Shown: positions 46,536-55,541 of the stretch, one piece after another
How positions within the stretch are numbered: position 1 is the stretch's first letter
How the letters are laid out: the number at the start of each line of letters is the position of its first letter
Assembly: GCF_900101785.1 (NCBI RefSeq)
Contig: NZ_LT629688.1
Span: 3,162,001-3,226,000, forward strand
Origin: Auraticoccus monumenti
Lineage (GTDB): Bacteria > Actinomycetota > Actinomycetes > Propionibacteriales > Propionibacteriaceae
DNA length: 64,000 bases
Direction: 5' to 3'
Position numbers and translations under genes: made by a program
The notes under the pieces: generated by a model
The model's database searches: none
Told to the model about the DNA's origin: nothing
What the model saw: only the letters and a program-made list of their open reading frames with translations

Positions 46536-47387
46536 ATGACCGACACCAGCAGCACCCCCACCGACGACGAGTTCACGACCGCCTCCGGCGGCCCCGCCGA
46601 GAACGGCCTGGCGCTGGTCACCGGCGCCTCCAGCGGGATCGGCCTCGGGCTGGCCCGGCACCTCGTCCAGAACGGCTTCGACGTGGTCGTCGTGGCCGAG
46701 GACGACGCGCTGGGGGCCGCGGCCGACGCGCTCCGGGTCTCCGGCCGCCAGGTGCTGGCCGTCCAGGCCGACCTGAGCCGCCCCGAGGGTGTGGAGGAGG
46801 TCTGGACGCAGGTGCTCGGTACCGGACGCCCCTTGGCCGCGGCGGCGCTGAACGCCGGGGTGGCCGTCGGCGGCCGTTTCGCCGACACCCCGCTGGAGCG
46901 CCACCTCGAGGTCGTCGACCTCGACGTCCGCTCCACCGTCCACCTGGCCAAGCTGGTCGTGGACCAGATGGTGGGCACCGGCTCCGGCCGCATCCTGGTC
47001 ACCTCCTCGATCGCCGCCACCGCGCCCGGCCCCTTCCACGCCACCTACGCCGCGTCGAAGGCCTTCGCGCACTCCTTCGCCGAGGCGATCCGCCACGAGC
47101 TGAAGGACACCGGGGTCAGCGTCACGTCGCTGATGCCGGGGCCGACCGACACCCACTTCTTCGAGCGGGCCGACATGGAGGAGACCCCGATCGCCCAGGG
47201 ACCGAAGGACGACCCGGTCGAGGTGGCCGGCAAGGGCTTCGAGGCCATGATGGCCGGCAAGCCGCACGTGGTGCCGGGGATGCGCAACCGCCTGATGTCG
47301 GAGGCGGCGACCCACCTCCCGGACCGGCTGGCCACGCCGGGCATGGGAGCGCAGACCAAGCCGCCGGAGGACGACCCGACCGGATGA
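46536..47387 (+). CDS. Short-chain dehydrogenase/reductase
   Basis: 283 residues from ATG. TGASSGIGLGLARHLVQNG is the NAD(P)-binding motif, LNAGVAVGG the structural motif, and YAASKAFAHSF carries catalytic Tyr-Lys. The C-terminus (KPHVVPGMRNRLMSEAATHL) is typical of a subgroup induced with stress genes. It follows the Mn-catalase by ~200 bp with a terminator between, so it is separately transcribed. Convergent with the TetR gene. Confidence 0.9.
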   Translation: MTDTSSTPTDDEFTTASGGPAENGLALVTGASSGIGLGLARHLVQNGFDVVVVAEDDALGAAADALRVSGRQVLAVQADLSRPEGVEEVWTQVLGTGRPLAAAALNAGVAVGGRFADTPLERHLEVVDLDVRSTVHLAKLVVDQMVGTGSGRILVTSSIAATAPGPFHATYAASKAFAHSFAEAIRHELKDTGVSVTSLMPGPTDTHFFERADMEETPIAQGPKDDPVEVAGKGFEAMMAGKPHVVPGMRNRLMSEAATHLPDRLATPGMGAQTKPPEDDPTG

Positions 47388-47406
47388 CGCCCCTGCCACA
47401 AGCGGC

Positions 47407-48042
47407 TCAGCCGGGCTGACCGCGCCTGGCTGTGCCCTGGTCCGACTCGGCTGCGGCCGTGTGCCGGGCGATCGCAGCGGCGGCGAGCTCGCGCACCGCC
47501 GGGCCCGTGGCCTCGTCCGGACCGGACGTCGTCGCCCGGCGGGTCCGGGCGGCCAGGGCGCCGTCGTAGAGCAGCAGCAGCTCGGCTGCCAGCGCGTCGG
47601 GGTCGCGGGCGCCGGTACCGGCCGCGAGCTCACCCAACCGCTCCTGCAGCAGGCGGGTGTCGGCCACCAGCACCGGGTGGGCGGGGTGCTGGGGGTCGGT
47701 CACCTCGACCGCGGCCGCCAGGAAGGCGCAGCCCCGGGTGGTGGTGCGCTCGAACTCCGCCAGGGCGTCGAACAGCGACAGGGCACGCGCGACCGGGTCG
47801 TCGCCGCAGCGCTGCAGGACCTCGTCCCAGGTGGTCCGCCACCGATCGAGGCGGCGCTGCAGGTAGGCGGCGACCAGGTGGTCCTTGCCGGCGAAGTGGG
47901 CGTACAAGGTCGCCGGGGAGACCTCGGCCCGCCGCAGCACGGCGTCCACCCCGGTGGCCGAGATGCCGTGCTCGTAGAACAGCTCCTCAGCCGCCGTCAG
48001 CAGCCGCTCGCGCGCCGGTGGCCTCGCCGTACGTGTCGCCAT
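47407..48042 (-). CDS. TetR-family transcriptional regulator
   Basis: 211 residues. The HTH is ARERLLTAAEELFYEHG plus AEVSPATLYAHFAGKDHLV, with an N-terminal Arg-rich tail. The C-terminal domain has RWRTTWDEVLQRCGDDP. It is divergent from an MFS exporter with only 21 bp between starts and a palindrome at 48071-48080, the classic layout of a repressor controlling its efflux pump. Confidence 0.9.
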   Translation of the reverse strand: MATRTARPPARERLLTAAEELFYEHGISATGVDAVLRRAEVSPATLYAHFAGKDHLVAAYLQRRLDRWRTTWDEVLQRCGDDPVARALSLFDALAEFERTTTRGCAFLAAAVEVTDPQHPAHPVLVADTRLLQERLGELAAGTGARDPDALAAELLLLYDGALAARTRRATTSGPDEATGPAVRELAAAAIARHTAAAESDQGTARRGQPG

Positions 48043-48063
48043 GGGGCTACCACAACGACCACT

Positions 48064-49299
48064 ATGGTGAAACGATCGTTACGTCACTCCAGCTCGTCCG
48101 GTCGGCGGCCGCTCGGGCTCGTGGTGTCCGGGACGGGCCTGATCGCCGTCAGCTACGGGATGGTGCGCTACGGGTACGGGCTGCAGCTGCCGCAGCTGGC
48201 GGCGGAGTTCTCGCTGTCGACGTCGACGGCCGGCGCGATCGCCTCCGGCAGCTTCGCCGCGTACTGCCTCGCCGCACTGACCGCCCAGCGGCTGATGCCC
48301 CGGCGCGGCGCCCGGGTGGTGCTGTGGATCGCCGCCCTGCTCGCGGCCGCCGGGGCGCTGCTGGTCGCGGTGGCCTGGTCGGCCCCGGTGCTGGCAGCCG
48401 GCGTGCTCGTGGCCGGCAGCGCTGCCGGGGCCGCCTCCCCGGCGCTCGTGGTGGCGGTCGCCGCCACCGTGCGCGAGCCGCTGGTGGCTCGGGCGCAGGC
48501 TGTGGTCAACGCCGGCACGGGGGTCGGGGTGGCGGTGGCCGGGGTGGCGACGCTGGCCGCGCCCCAGGTCTGGCGTCCGGTGTGGGTGGGCGCAGCCGTG
48601 GCCGCGTTGGCCACCGCGGCGGTGGTCGACCGGCTGACCCGTTGGCCGGACGGCTCGCGCGAGACCGGGGCAGGCACCACCCCGGAGCAGCCGGGTGGCG
48701 GGCTGCGCCGCAGGATGGTCCGCCCCGTCCTCGCGGCCGCCCTGGCGGGTACGGGCAGCGCTGCGGTGTGGACGTTCGGACGCGACCTGGTGACCACCAC
48801 CGGCGGTCTGCCCGAGCGGACCACGGCGGCCCTGTGGTGCCTGCTGGGGGTCGCGGCCGTCCTCGGCGCCCTCAGTGGTGACGCCGTCCGCCGGCTCGGT
48901 CTGGGCGGCGCCTGGGTGCTCACCGCCGTCGGGACCGCGCTCGGCACGGCCCTGCTGGCCCTGGCTCCCGGTCAGGTGCTGGTCGCGGCGCTGGCCGGCG
49001 CGCTCTTCGGCGGGGCCTACACCGCGCTGAGCGGCGTCCTGATCGCCTGGGGTGCGGCGCTCCGGCCCCGTGCCGCGGGGCAGGCCACGGCGACCCTCTT
49101 CACCGCCCTGACCGCCGGGCAGGCCCTGGGGGCGACGGTGGCCGGCACCGTCGCCGCACGGGCGGGCGCACCGACCGCCTTCTGGGTCGGCGCCGCCCTC
49201 CTGGTCGTGGCCGCGGGCGTCGTCCCGCGCAGAGCAGCCACGGACCGCCGGCCGGTCCCGACCGGCGGGCGTCCCGAGGTCCGGGTCGAGGCGCCGTGA
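48064..49299 (+). CDS. MFS transporter
   Basis: 411 residues from the ATG at 48064, with 12 predicted helices. MVRYGYGLQLPQL begins the first conserved segment, AYCLAALTAQRLMPRRGAR is the loop 2-3 motif A region, and GTGVGVAVAGVATL is in helix 5. Likely an exporter; cargo unknown. The palindrome AACGATCGTT lies inside the first codons, so the true start may instead be GTG at 48121/48124, which would leave the operator in the leader. It is controlled by the adjacent divergent TetR protein. Confidence 0.88.
   Translation: MVKRSLRHSSSSGRRPLGLVVSGTGLIAVSYGMVRYGYGLQLPQLAAEFSLSTSTAGAIASGSFAAYCLAALTAQRLMPRRGARVVLWIAALLAAAGALLVAVAWSAPVLAAGVLVAGSAAGAASPALVVAVAATVREPLVARAQAVVNAGTGVGVAVAGVATLAAPQVWRPVWVGAAVAALATAAVVDRLTRWPDGSRETGAGTTPEQPGGGLRRRMVRPVLAAALAGTGSAAVWTFGRDLVTTTGGLPERTTAALWCLLGVAAVLGALSGDAVRRLGLGGAWVLTAVGTALGTALLALAPGQVLVAALAGALFGGAYTALSGVLIAWGAALRPRAAGQATATLFTALTAGQALGATVAGTVAARAGAPTAFWVGAALLVVAAGVVPRRAATDRRPVPTGGRPEVRVEAP
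48071..48080. promoter_or_regulatory. Putative TetR operator core
   Basis: AACGATCGTT is a perfect 10-bp palindrome 29 bp from the TetR start. The flanks GTGA...TCAC extend it imperfectly to about 20 bp. Its place overlapping the MFS start fits repression of the exporter. Confidence 0.6.
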
Positions 49300-49400
49300 T
49301 CCGCCGCACGTCGTCCTGCTCGACGTGCCCACCCGTCGGAGGATTGCTCCGCAGGTGCTCCCAGTCCGGTCGACTGCTCGGCTTCGGCGGGATTGTACGT

Positions 49401-49412
49401 AACTACGTAGTT
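49401..49412. promoter_or_regulatory. Palindromic operator/promoter of the ArsR-like gene
   Basis: AACTACGTAGTT is a perfect 12-bp palindrome. TACTTT at 49416-49421 lies just downstream as a -10 box, 6 nt before the GTG start at 49428, so transcription is likely leaderless and a protein on the palindrome would block it. The 49390-49425 stretch is strikingly AT-rich. Confidence 0.65.
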
Positions 49413-49427
49413 CGATACTTTATTCGC

Positions 49428-49931
49428 GTGGACGACGCGATGATCGACCGGCTGGACGCCCTGGAGCAGCGGCTGGCCGCTCTCGAGGAGGCGGCGGCGG
49501 GACGTCCGGGCGGCGAGGTCCGGGTCGGCGACGGGGAGCCGTGGCTGATCGAGGAGTCCCTCCGGCGCGACCCCGACGGCGCCGTCCACTACGGCGGTCA
49601 CGTCGAGGTGGCGGCGGGCCCCGTGCGCTGGCAGTACGGCCACACCACGGGGGACCTGCTGGCCCGGGACTGGTCGCTGGTCGCCGACGGCCTCGCCGCC
49701 CTGGCCCACCCGGTCCGGCTGCACCTGCTGCAGCTCGTGCTCTCAGGGACCGACACCACCGCCGCCCTGGTCGCCGACGACGCCGTCGGCACCACCGGTC
49801 AGGTCCACCACCACCTCCGTGCCCTGGCCGCCGCCGGCTGGGTCGCCTCGGCCGGCCGAGGCCGGTGGGCGGTCCCCGCCACCCGCGTCGTGCCCGTCCT
49901 CGCCCTGATGTCCGTCCTCCACACCCCGTGA
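49428..49931 (+). CDS. ArsR-like winged-helix regulator
   Basis: 167 residues from GTG (ATG at 49440 is an alternative). An N-terminal coiled-coil-like stretch (MIDRLDALEQRLAALEEA) precedes a winged helix: LAALAHPVRLHLLQLVLSG, then TTGQVHHHLRALAAAGWVA as the recognition helix region. No metal-binding Cys pair is present, so metal sensing is unlikely. It is 9 bp upstream of the serine hydrolase gene, which it probably regulates through the 49401-49412 palindrome. Confidence 0.87.
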   Translation: MDDAMIDRLDALEQRLAALEEAAAGRPGGEVRVGDGEPWLIEESLRRDPDGAVHYGGHVEVAAGPVRWQYGHTTGDLLARDWSLVADGLAALAHPVRLHLLQLVLSGTDTTAALVADDAVGTTGQVHHHLRALAAAGWVASAGRGRWAVPATRVVPVLALMSVLHTP

Positions 49932-49940
49932 GGTGATCTC

Positions 49941-51419
49941 GTGGTCCCCAGCAGCACCCTCCTCGCACCACCGACCCCGGTCGGCGGTGGGCTCCGACGT
50001 CCACGTCGGTGGTGGCTGGTGCCCCTGGTCGCGGCCGCCGTCGGCCTGCTGGTCGGTCTCGTGGTCGGCCCGCACACGCCCCGGGCCACCGCCACCAGCG
50101 GGGACGAGGCCCTGGCCGCGGACACGGTCGCCGCGCTCGGTGACCCCCGCGGGTTCGGGGCGGTCACGGCCGTCCGGGTGCGCGACGGACAGGTCAGCGT
50201 GGCCGGCGTGGGGGAGGAGCGGATGGGCCCGGGCCCCGACGCCCGCTACGAGCTGGGCTCCATCACCAAGGTCCTCACCGGGATGCTGCTGGCCGACGCC
50301 GTCGAACGCGGGGAGGCCGGCCTGGACGACCCGCTCCAGCGCTGGCTCCCCGAGCTGGCGGGCAGCGCGGTCGGCGAGGTCACCCTGCAGGAGGTGGCGA
50401 CCCACCACGGCGGCGCGCCGGGGCTGCCGCCGGCGCTGATCGGGACCGGGCTGGTGGCGGGCGTGACCAACAGCAACGTCTACGAGATCTCCACCGCGGA
50501 GGTGCTGACCCAGGCGCGCACGGTGCAGCTGGCCGGCAGGGGCCGGTACCAGTACTCCAATCTCGGGACCGCCCTGCTCGGGCACGCGCTGGCCCGCGCC
50601 ACCGGCGCGCAGGACTGGCCGACACTGCTCCGGACCCGGATGCTGGACCCGCTGGGGATGACCTCGACACGCATCGCCGTCTCCGGTCCGGACCCGGACG
50701 TGCACCCGCACCTCGCCAACGGGTGGCCGGCCGCGCGCTGGTGGGGTGAGGGCATGGCCCCGGCCGGGACGTCGACCACCACCACCGCGGCCGACCTGGG
50801 ACGGTTCGCCCAGGCGGTGCTCGAGGGCCGGGCGCCCGGGATGGCCGCGCTCGAGCCGGTGGCCGACGACAGCGCGGGCGGACGCACCGGGCTGCTCTGG
50901 GACGTGGACGAGGTCGACGGACGGGTGCTGACCGGGAAGAACGGTGGCACCGCCGGCTCGCGGACCCGGATCGAGCTCGACCGTGAGCGGGGCGAGGCCG
51001 TGGTGCTGCTGAACAACACCGACCGCTGGGTCGACCAGGCCACCCGAGCGCTGCTGCTGGGACGACCGAACCCCGAGGACGGCCCCCGGGTCGAGCTGCC
51101 GGCGCTGGCCGCACCGCTGCTGGGTCTGGCCCTGCTGGTCGGGTCCGTGGTGGGGCTGGTGCGGGTCCGCAGCAGGACCGGTCTGCTCGACGGGGTGCTG
51201 CAGGGAGCCGCCGGTCTGCTGGTCCTGCTCGCCGCCGGGCCCTGGGCCCACCTCCCCGGCCAGCTCTGGACCGGGCTCCTCGCCGGCTGGGCCGCCGTGG
51301 CCGTCCTGTCCGTGCTGCGCCGGGCCGGGCTCCCGTGGGGCGGCAGCCGCCGCATCGTCGAGGTCGTGTCGCTGCTGGCCTCCGTCGGCCTCCTGCTCCT
51401 GGCCGTCGCCATGCTCTGA
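49941..51419 (+). CDS. Class C beta-lactamase-like serine hydrolase with membrane tail
   Basis: 492 residues from GTG. One N-terminal helix (about 30-50) exports the domain. The beta-lactamase fold shows SxxK in LGSITKVLTG (S107, K110), YxN in YQYSNLGTALL, and GKNGGTAGSRT as the KTG-equivalent. After residue ~390 come about four membrane helices. Related proteins are D-aminopeptidases, esterases or cell-wall carboxypeptidases rather than true beta-lactamases. It is co-transcribed with the ArsR-like regulator. Confidence 0.88.
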   Translation: MVPSSTLLAPPTPVGGGLRRPRRWWLVPLVAAAVGLLVGLVVGPHTPRATATSGDEALAADTVAALGDPRGFGAVTAVRVRDGQVSVAGVGEERMGPGPDARYELGSITKVLTGMLLADAVERGEAGLDDPLQRWLPELAGSAVGEVTLQEVATHHGGAPGLPPALIGTGLVAGVTNSNVYEISTAEVLTQARTVQLAGRGRYQYSNLGTALLGHALARATGAQDWPTLLRTRMLDPLGMTSTRIAVSGPDPDVHPHLANGWPAARWWGEGMAPAGTSTTTTAADLGRFAQAVLEGRAPGMAALEPVADDSAGGRTGLLWDVDEVDGRVLTGKNGGTAGSRTRIELDRERGEAVVLLNNTDRWVDQATRALLLGRPNPEDGPRVELPALAAPLLGLALLVGSVVGLVRVRSRTGLLDGVLQGAAGLLVLLAAGPWAHLPGQLWTGLLAGWAAVAVLSVLRRAGLPWGGSRRIVEVVSLLASVGLLLLAVAML

Positions 51420-51473
51420 CCGGTGACGGGACGGCAGTTCGGTTCGAGGCCGTCGTCCACGGTCATCGCTGCG

Positions 51474-53384
51474 TCAGTCCTGTTCGAGGCTGTCGTTCAG
51501 GGTGATCGCGGCGTTGACCAGGGCCAGGTGGCTGAGAGCCTGCGGCAGGTTGCCGAGGAAGCCCTGGGTCCTGGGGTCGATCATCTCCGCCAGCAGCCCG
51601 ACGTCGTTGGGGGCGCGGTCCAGGCAGTCCATCAGCTCCACCGCCTCGTCCACCCGGCCGACGAGGGTCAGCGCCGACACCATCCAGTAGGAGCAGGCCA
51701 CGAAGGCGCCCTCCTCGTCGGCCGCACCGGTGTAGCGGTAGAGGTGCTCCCCGTCGGCGAGCTCGCGGCGCAGGACGTCCAGGGTGGAGGACATCCGCTC
51801 GCCCCGGTCGAACCCGCTGATCGCGTGCAGCAGGATCGAGGCGTCCAGCTCCTTGCTGCCCGGGTACCAGACGTAGGCCCCCAGCTCCTCGTCCCAGCCG
51901 TGCTCCTCCACCCAGGCCCGGACCCGCTCGGCCTCGGACCGCCACCGCTCGGCGTCACCGGGCACCTGTCCGGCCTCGGCCAGCCGCACCGCCTGGGTCA
52001 GTGCGTGCCAGCAGCCGAGCTTGGAGGTGATGTGGTGGCGCGACACCGGCAGCTCCCACATGCCGGCATCCGGCAGCCGCCAGACGTCGCAGGCCTGGTC
52101 GGCCAGCTGCGTCATCAGCCGGCTGGTGGCGTCGTCGAGCACGTTGCCCTGCTCGACGTAGAGGGTGACGATGCTGAACACGTCGCCGAAGACCCCCAGC
52201 TGCAGCTGGTCGGCGGCGGGGTTGCCGGTCACCACGCCACCGGTCCCGCGCCACCCGGGGACGTCGTGCTCCTCGACCGTGGTCCCGGGGTGGGTGCCGT
52301 CGAGGCGGCTCAGCACCATCGGCTCGCCGCCGTGGCTGCGCAGGGTCCGCAGCATCCAGCTGATCGCGGCGTGGGTCTCCTCCCGGACGCCGAAGCGCAG
52401 CAGCGCGGTCAGGGTGTAGGCGGAGTCGCGGGTCCAGCTGTAGCGGTAGTCCCAGTTCTTCCGGCGGGTCAGCGACTCCGGCAGGGAGGTGGTCGCGGCC
52501 GCGGCCACGGCACCGGTGGGGGCGTGGATCAGCTGCTTGAGCAGCAGCGCGCTGCGGCGCACCAGCGGCTGCCACCGTCCCTCCCAGGCCACCGCCCCGG
52601 ACCAGTCGCGCCACCCGGCGATGGTGCGGTCGACGCGGGCGTCGACGTCCTCGGGGAGGGGGAGCGAGAGCGGCTCGCCCTCGGTGGCCACCAGCCCCAG
52701 CAGGTGCCGCGACCCGGGGCTGGTCCGGTAGCGCACGACGACCGCCCGGTCCTCGACGGCGACGGACTCCTCCTGCAGGGTGCGGACCGCCATGGTCAGC
52801 CCGTTCACCCGCAGCACCCGGCCCTGGACCGTGTCGTGGATCCAGGCGGAGGCCCGGTTCAGGCAGGTCCCCGGACGCACCTCGGCCCGCATCTCCACCG
52901 CGCCCTCGACGCCCTCGATCCGCCGGGCCAGCTCGCCCCAGGGGAGCCGACCGGCCACCCCGGTGTTCATCGCGTCGGTGACCTGCACGAGGCCCGAGGC
53001 CGTCCGGAAGGTGGTCTGCAGCACGTTGGTATCGGTCAGGTAGCGCCGGCTGACCGTGAAGTCCTCCACCGGTCGCAGCGCCAGGTAGCCGCCGTCGGTC
53101 TCGTCCAGCAGGGCACCGAAGGGCGCTGGTGAGTCGAGGTTGGGCAGCGGCAACCAGTCGATCCGGCCGTCGCGACCGACCAGCGCGATGGTGCGACCGT
53201 CCCCGATCGAGGCGTAGGAGCGAAGGTCGAGGTAGCCGTCGGCGTCGCGCTCGTCCACCGGTGCCTCGACCGGCTCGTCCTGCTGCCAGTGCAGCGGGCA
53301 GGACCCGACGCGGACGCTCGCGGTGGTGTCGAGCGGGGGGAACCAGTCCCCGGGGTGGGAGGAGGTGGCCCGGGTGGTGGTCAT
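51474..53384 (-). CDS. Glycoside hydrolase family 15 protein
   Basis: 636 residues from the ATG at 53384. The N-terminal beta domain (YASIGDGRTIALVGRDGRID) precedes an (alpha/alpha)6 barrel with DYRYSWTRDSAYTLTALLRF, the GH15 active-site region. LLAEMIDPRTQGFLGNLPQA holds the catalytic-base region. Such actinobacterial enzymes are glucoamylases or acid trehalases; the substrate is not fixed by sequence. No signal peptide, so probably intracellular. It is divergent from the PPOX gene across 73 bp. Confidence 0.93.
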   Translation of the reverse strand: MTTTRATSSHPGDWFPPLDTTASVRVGSCPLHWQQDEPVEAPVDERDADGYLDLRSYASIGDGRTIALVGRDGRIDWLPLPNLDSPAPFGALLDETDGGYLALRPVEDFTVSRRYLTDTNVLQTTFRTASGLVQVTDAMNTGVAGRLPWGELARRIEGVEGAVEMRAEVRPGTCLNRASAWIHDTVQGRVLRVNGLTMAVRTLQEESVAVEDRAVVVRYRTSPGSRHLLGLVATEGEPLSLPLPEDVDARVDRTIAGWRDWSGAVAWEGRWQPLVRRSALLLKQLIHAPTGAVAAAATTSLPESLTRRKNWDYRYSWTRDSAYTLTALLRFGVREETHAAISWMLRTLRSHGGEPMVLSRLDGTHPGTTVEEHDVPGWRGTGGVVTGNPAADQLQLGVFGDVFSIVTLYVEQGNVLDDATSRLMTQLADQACDVWRLPDAGMWELPVSRHHITSKLGCWHALTQAVRLAEAGQVPGDAERWRSEAERVRAWVEEHGWDEELGAYVWYPGSKELDASILLHAISGFDRGERMSSTLDVLRRELADGEHLYRYTGAADEEGAFVACSYWMVSALTLVGRVDEAVELMDCLDRAPNDVGLLAEMIDPRTQGFLGNLPQALSHLALVNAAITLNDSLEQD

Positions 53385-53457
53385 GGCCGCCAGTCTGCCA
53401 ACCGGCTGGGAACGGCCCGTCCCGACGTCGGGAACAGGCGCGTCGTAGGGTCGGCGC

Positions 53458-53934
53458 ATGAGCCGCTCCATCGCCACGAACACCCGCGCCGAGCTCGACG
53501 AGCTGCTGGACTTCGTCCGGCCCCGGCACCACATGCTGCTGGTGACCCGGCGCCGCGACGGCGGCCCTCAGATCTCCCCGGTCTCCGGCGGCGTGGACCC
53601 GGAGGGACGGATCGTCATCTCCACCTACCCCACGCGCGCCAAGGTGGTGAACGCCGAGCGGGACCCGCAGGTCAGCGTCTGCGTGCTCTCCGACGACTTC
53701 GGCGGCGCGTGGGTGCAGGTGGACGGCGAGGCCCAGGTGCTGCACATGCCCGAGGCCGAGGACGCCCTGGTCGACTACTTCCGCTGCATCAGCGGGGAGC
53801 ACCCGGACTGGGACGAGTACCGCGCCGCCATGCGGCTGCAGGACAAGTCGCTGGTCCGCGTCACCCCGCGCCGCTGGGGCCCGATCGCCACCGGGGGCTT
53901 CCCCAGCGACGTCGCCGCCCGCCTCGACGGCTGA
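53458..53934 (+). CDS. PPOX-class F420-dependent oxidoreductase
   Basis: 158 residues. Split beta-barrel flavin fold: FVRPRHHMLLVTRRRDGGPQISPVSGGV, then ISTYPTRAKVVNAERDPQVSVCVL, the phosphate-binding segment of F420 or FMN. Members reduce tetrapyrroles or xenobiotics. TAGGGT at 53446-53451 is 6 nt upstream, suggesting leaderless mRNA. It runs into the inverted-repeat element at 53960. Confidence 0.88.
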   Translation: MSRSIATNTRAELDELLDFVRPRHHMLLVTRRRDGGPQISPVSGGVDPEGRIVISTYPTRAKVVNAERDPQVSVCVLSDDFGGAWVQVDGEAQVLHMPEAEDALVDYFRCISGEHPDWDEYRAAMRLQDKSLVRVTPRRWGPIATGGFPSDVAARLDG

Positions 53935-53959
53935 CCCGCTTCTGGCCCGGCCCTCGCGC

Positions 53960-54288
53960 CCGACCCCTGCCCGGCTGTATGTCGTCGCGGTCTCGCCCGG
54001 CGTGGCGCGGTGTGTCGCGGGGTCATGAGCGGGCGACGAACACGATTCCAGGGAACGCCTGCCCCGGGTCGGCCCGCGGACTCGCTGGACGGGCGCCCGC
54101 CCCGGGCACGCCGGATGAGCCCGCCGGCCCCATCCGCAAATCCACACCAGCGCCGGTCGGCGGCCAGCGCAGTCGTCCGGTAGCCGGGCACCCACCCTGG
54201 GAACCTGTACGCCGTCAGCCCGGAACACCGCGACACACCGCGCAACGCCGAGCGACACACCGACGACATACAGCCGCCCAGGGGTCGG
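53960..54288. repeat. 329-bp inverted-repeat element (MITE-like or double terminator)
   Basis: Left arm 53960-54053 and right arm 54195-54288 are inverted copies that align over 94 bp with no gap: I count 75 identities, 53 of them in the outer 60 bp. The outermost 10 bases (CCGACCCCTG) and the CGGCTGTATGTCGTCG block are perfect. A 141-bp GC-rich centre has no convincing gene. I see no target-site duplication. It fills the whole space between the convergent PPOX and VIT1 genes, ending exactly at the latter's stop codon. Confidence 0.85.
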
Positions 54289-55350
54289 TCAGCCGACCTG
54301 GGCGCCGAAGAGGAGACCCAGCCCGTAGGTGGCCGCGGCGGCGCCCCAGCCGATGGCCAGCTGGCGGAGCGCCCGGCGCAGCGGGGAGGCCCCGGAGAGC
54401 AGGCCCACGATCGAGCCGGTGAGCAGCAGGGCCAGGCCGACCAGCGCGGTGGAGGTCAGCACGGCAGTCAGGCCGGTCAGCCCCAGCAGGTAGGGCAGCA
54501 CCGGGATGATCGCGCCGGAGGCGAAGAAGGCGAAGCTCGACCACGCCGCACCCCAGGCGGTGCCCAGCTCCTCGTGGGCCTCGTCCTCGCCGACCTGCAG
54601 CGTGCGGGCTCCCTGCAGCACCTCGGCCGCGTGCTGCTCCGCCTCCTCCGGCGACATCCCGCGGGCGCGGTAGACCAGCGCGAGCTCGTTGGCGTCGACG
54701 TCGAGGCGGGGGAGGTAGTCGGGGGTGGCGGGGTTGGGGGTGGAGGCCAGCAGCAGCTCGCGCTGGGAGCGCACCGAGACGAACTCCCCGGCTCCCATCG
54801 ACAGCGCCCCGGAGAGCAGGCCGGCCAGCCCCGCGGCGAGCACGACCGGGGTGGACACCCCGGTGGCCCCGATGCCCAGCACCAGAGCCAGGTTGGAGAC
54901 CAGCCCGTCGTTGGCCCCGAACACCGCCGCCCGGAAGGTCCCCGAGATGCGCTGCCGCCCGCGCACCGCCAGCCCGCGGACGACCTCGGCGTGGATGTGC
55001 TCGTCGGCAGCCATCTGCTGGGTGGCGTGCAGGTCCTCCTCGTAGGGCGAGCGCTGCTCGGCCCGTTGCATCAGGGCCAGCACGAACACCGACCCGAGGT
55101 GCTGGGCCAGCCAGCCGAGCACCCGGGTGCGGACGCCGGGGTGGGCCGGACGTCCGCGGTCCTCGCCCAGCAGCCTCCGCCAGTGCTCCTCGTGACGTCC
55201 CTCCGCCTCGGCGATGGCCAGCAGGATCTCCCGCTCCTCGCCGTGCCGGCGCCCGGCCAGGGCACGGTAGACCCGCGCCTCGGCGCGCTCGTCGGCCAGG
55301 TACTGCCGCCAGCGTCGTCGGGTCCGCTCGTCGATGGTCTGCTCGTGCAC
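54289..55350 (-). CDS. Rubrerythrin-VIT1/CCC1 fusion, iron/manganese transporter-like
   Basis: 353 residues from the GTG at 55350; in-frame sequence upstream lacks similarity. The N-terminal ~140 residues are a ferritin-like helix bundle with Glu/His (YLADERAEARVYRAL, AEGRHEEHWRRLL). Then VIT1: FRAAVFGANDGLVSNLALVLG, MGAGEFVSVRSQRELL and about five helices. Such fusions move Fe2+ or Mn2+ across the membrane, the ferritin-like part probably binding or oxidising metal. Its 3' end abuts the inverted-repeat element. Confidence 0.9.
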   Translation of the reverse strand: MHEQTIDERTRRRWRQYLADERAEARVYRALAGRRHGEEREILLAIAEAEGRHEEHWRRLLGEDRGRPAHPGVRTRVLGWLAQHLGSVFVLALMQRAEQRSPYEEDLHATQQMAADEHIHAEVVRGLAVRGRQRISGTFRAAVFGANDGLVSNLALVLGIGATGVSTPVVLAAGLAGLLSGALSMGAGEFVSVRSQRELLLASTPNPATPDYLPRLDVDANELALVYRARGMSPEEAEQHAAEVLQGARTLQVGEDEAHEELGTAWGAAWSSFAFFASGAIIPVLPYLLGLTGLTAVLTSTALVGLALLLTGSIVGLLSGASPLRRALRQLAIGWGAAAATYGLGLLFGAQVG

Positions 55351-55541
55351 CAGACGATGATGCCAGTCCTGACCCCGACGGAGCCCCTCCACGACGGCCG
55401 CCCACCGGTCGCGGTCGGCTACCGCTTGGTCGCCGCCGACGGGCACCGGCTCCCGGGAGCACCGACGCCGGCCGGCGGTGACCGCTGACCGGATGGTGGA
55501 CCGGCCGGCCACCCCCACCGGCGCTGCCTAGCCTCGCGGGG

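Noticed and set aside
49941-51419. Antibiotic-resistance beta-lactamase
   Set aside because: The fused C-terminal membrane helices and family resemblance fit general serine hydrolases; resistance cannot be claimed.
54054-54194. Transposase gene inside the inverted-repeat element
   Set aside because: The 141-bp centre is too short and has no convincing frame; the element is non-autonomous at best.
55351-55541. SAM or cobalamin riboswitch before metX
   Set aside because: The leader appears absent (TAGCCT box 7 nt before GTG) and no conserved riboswitch core is visible.
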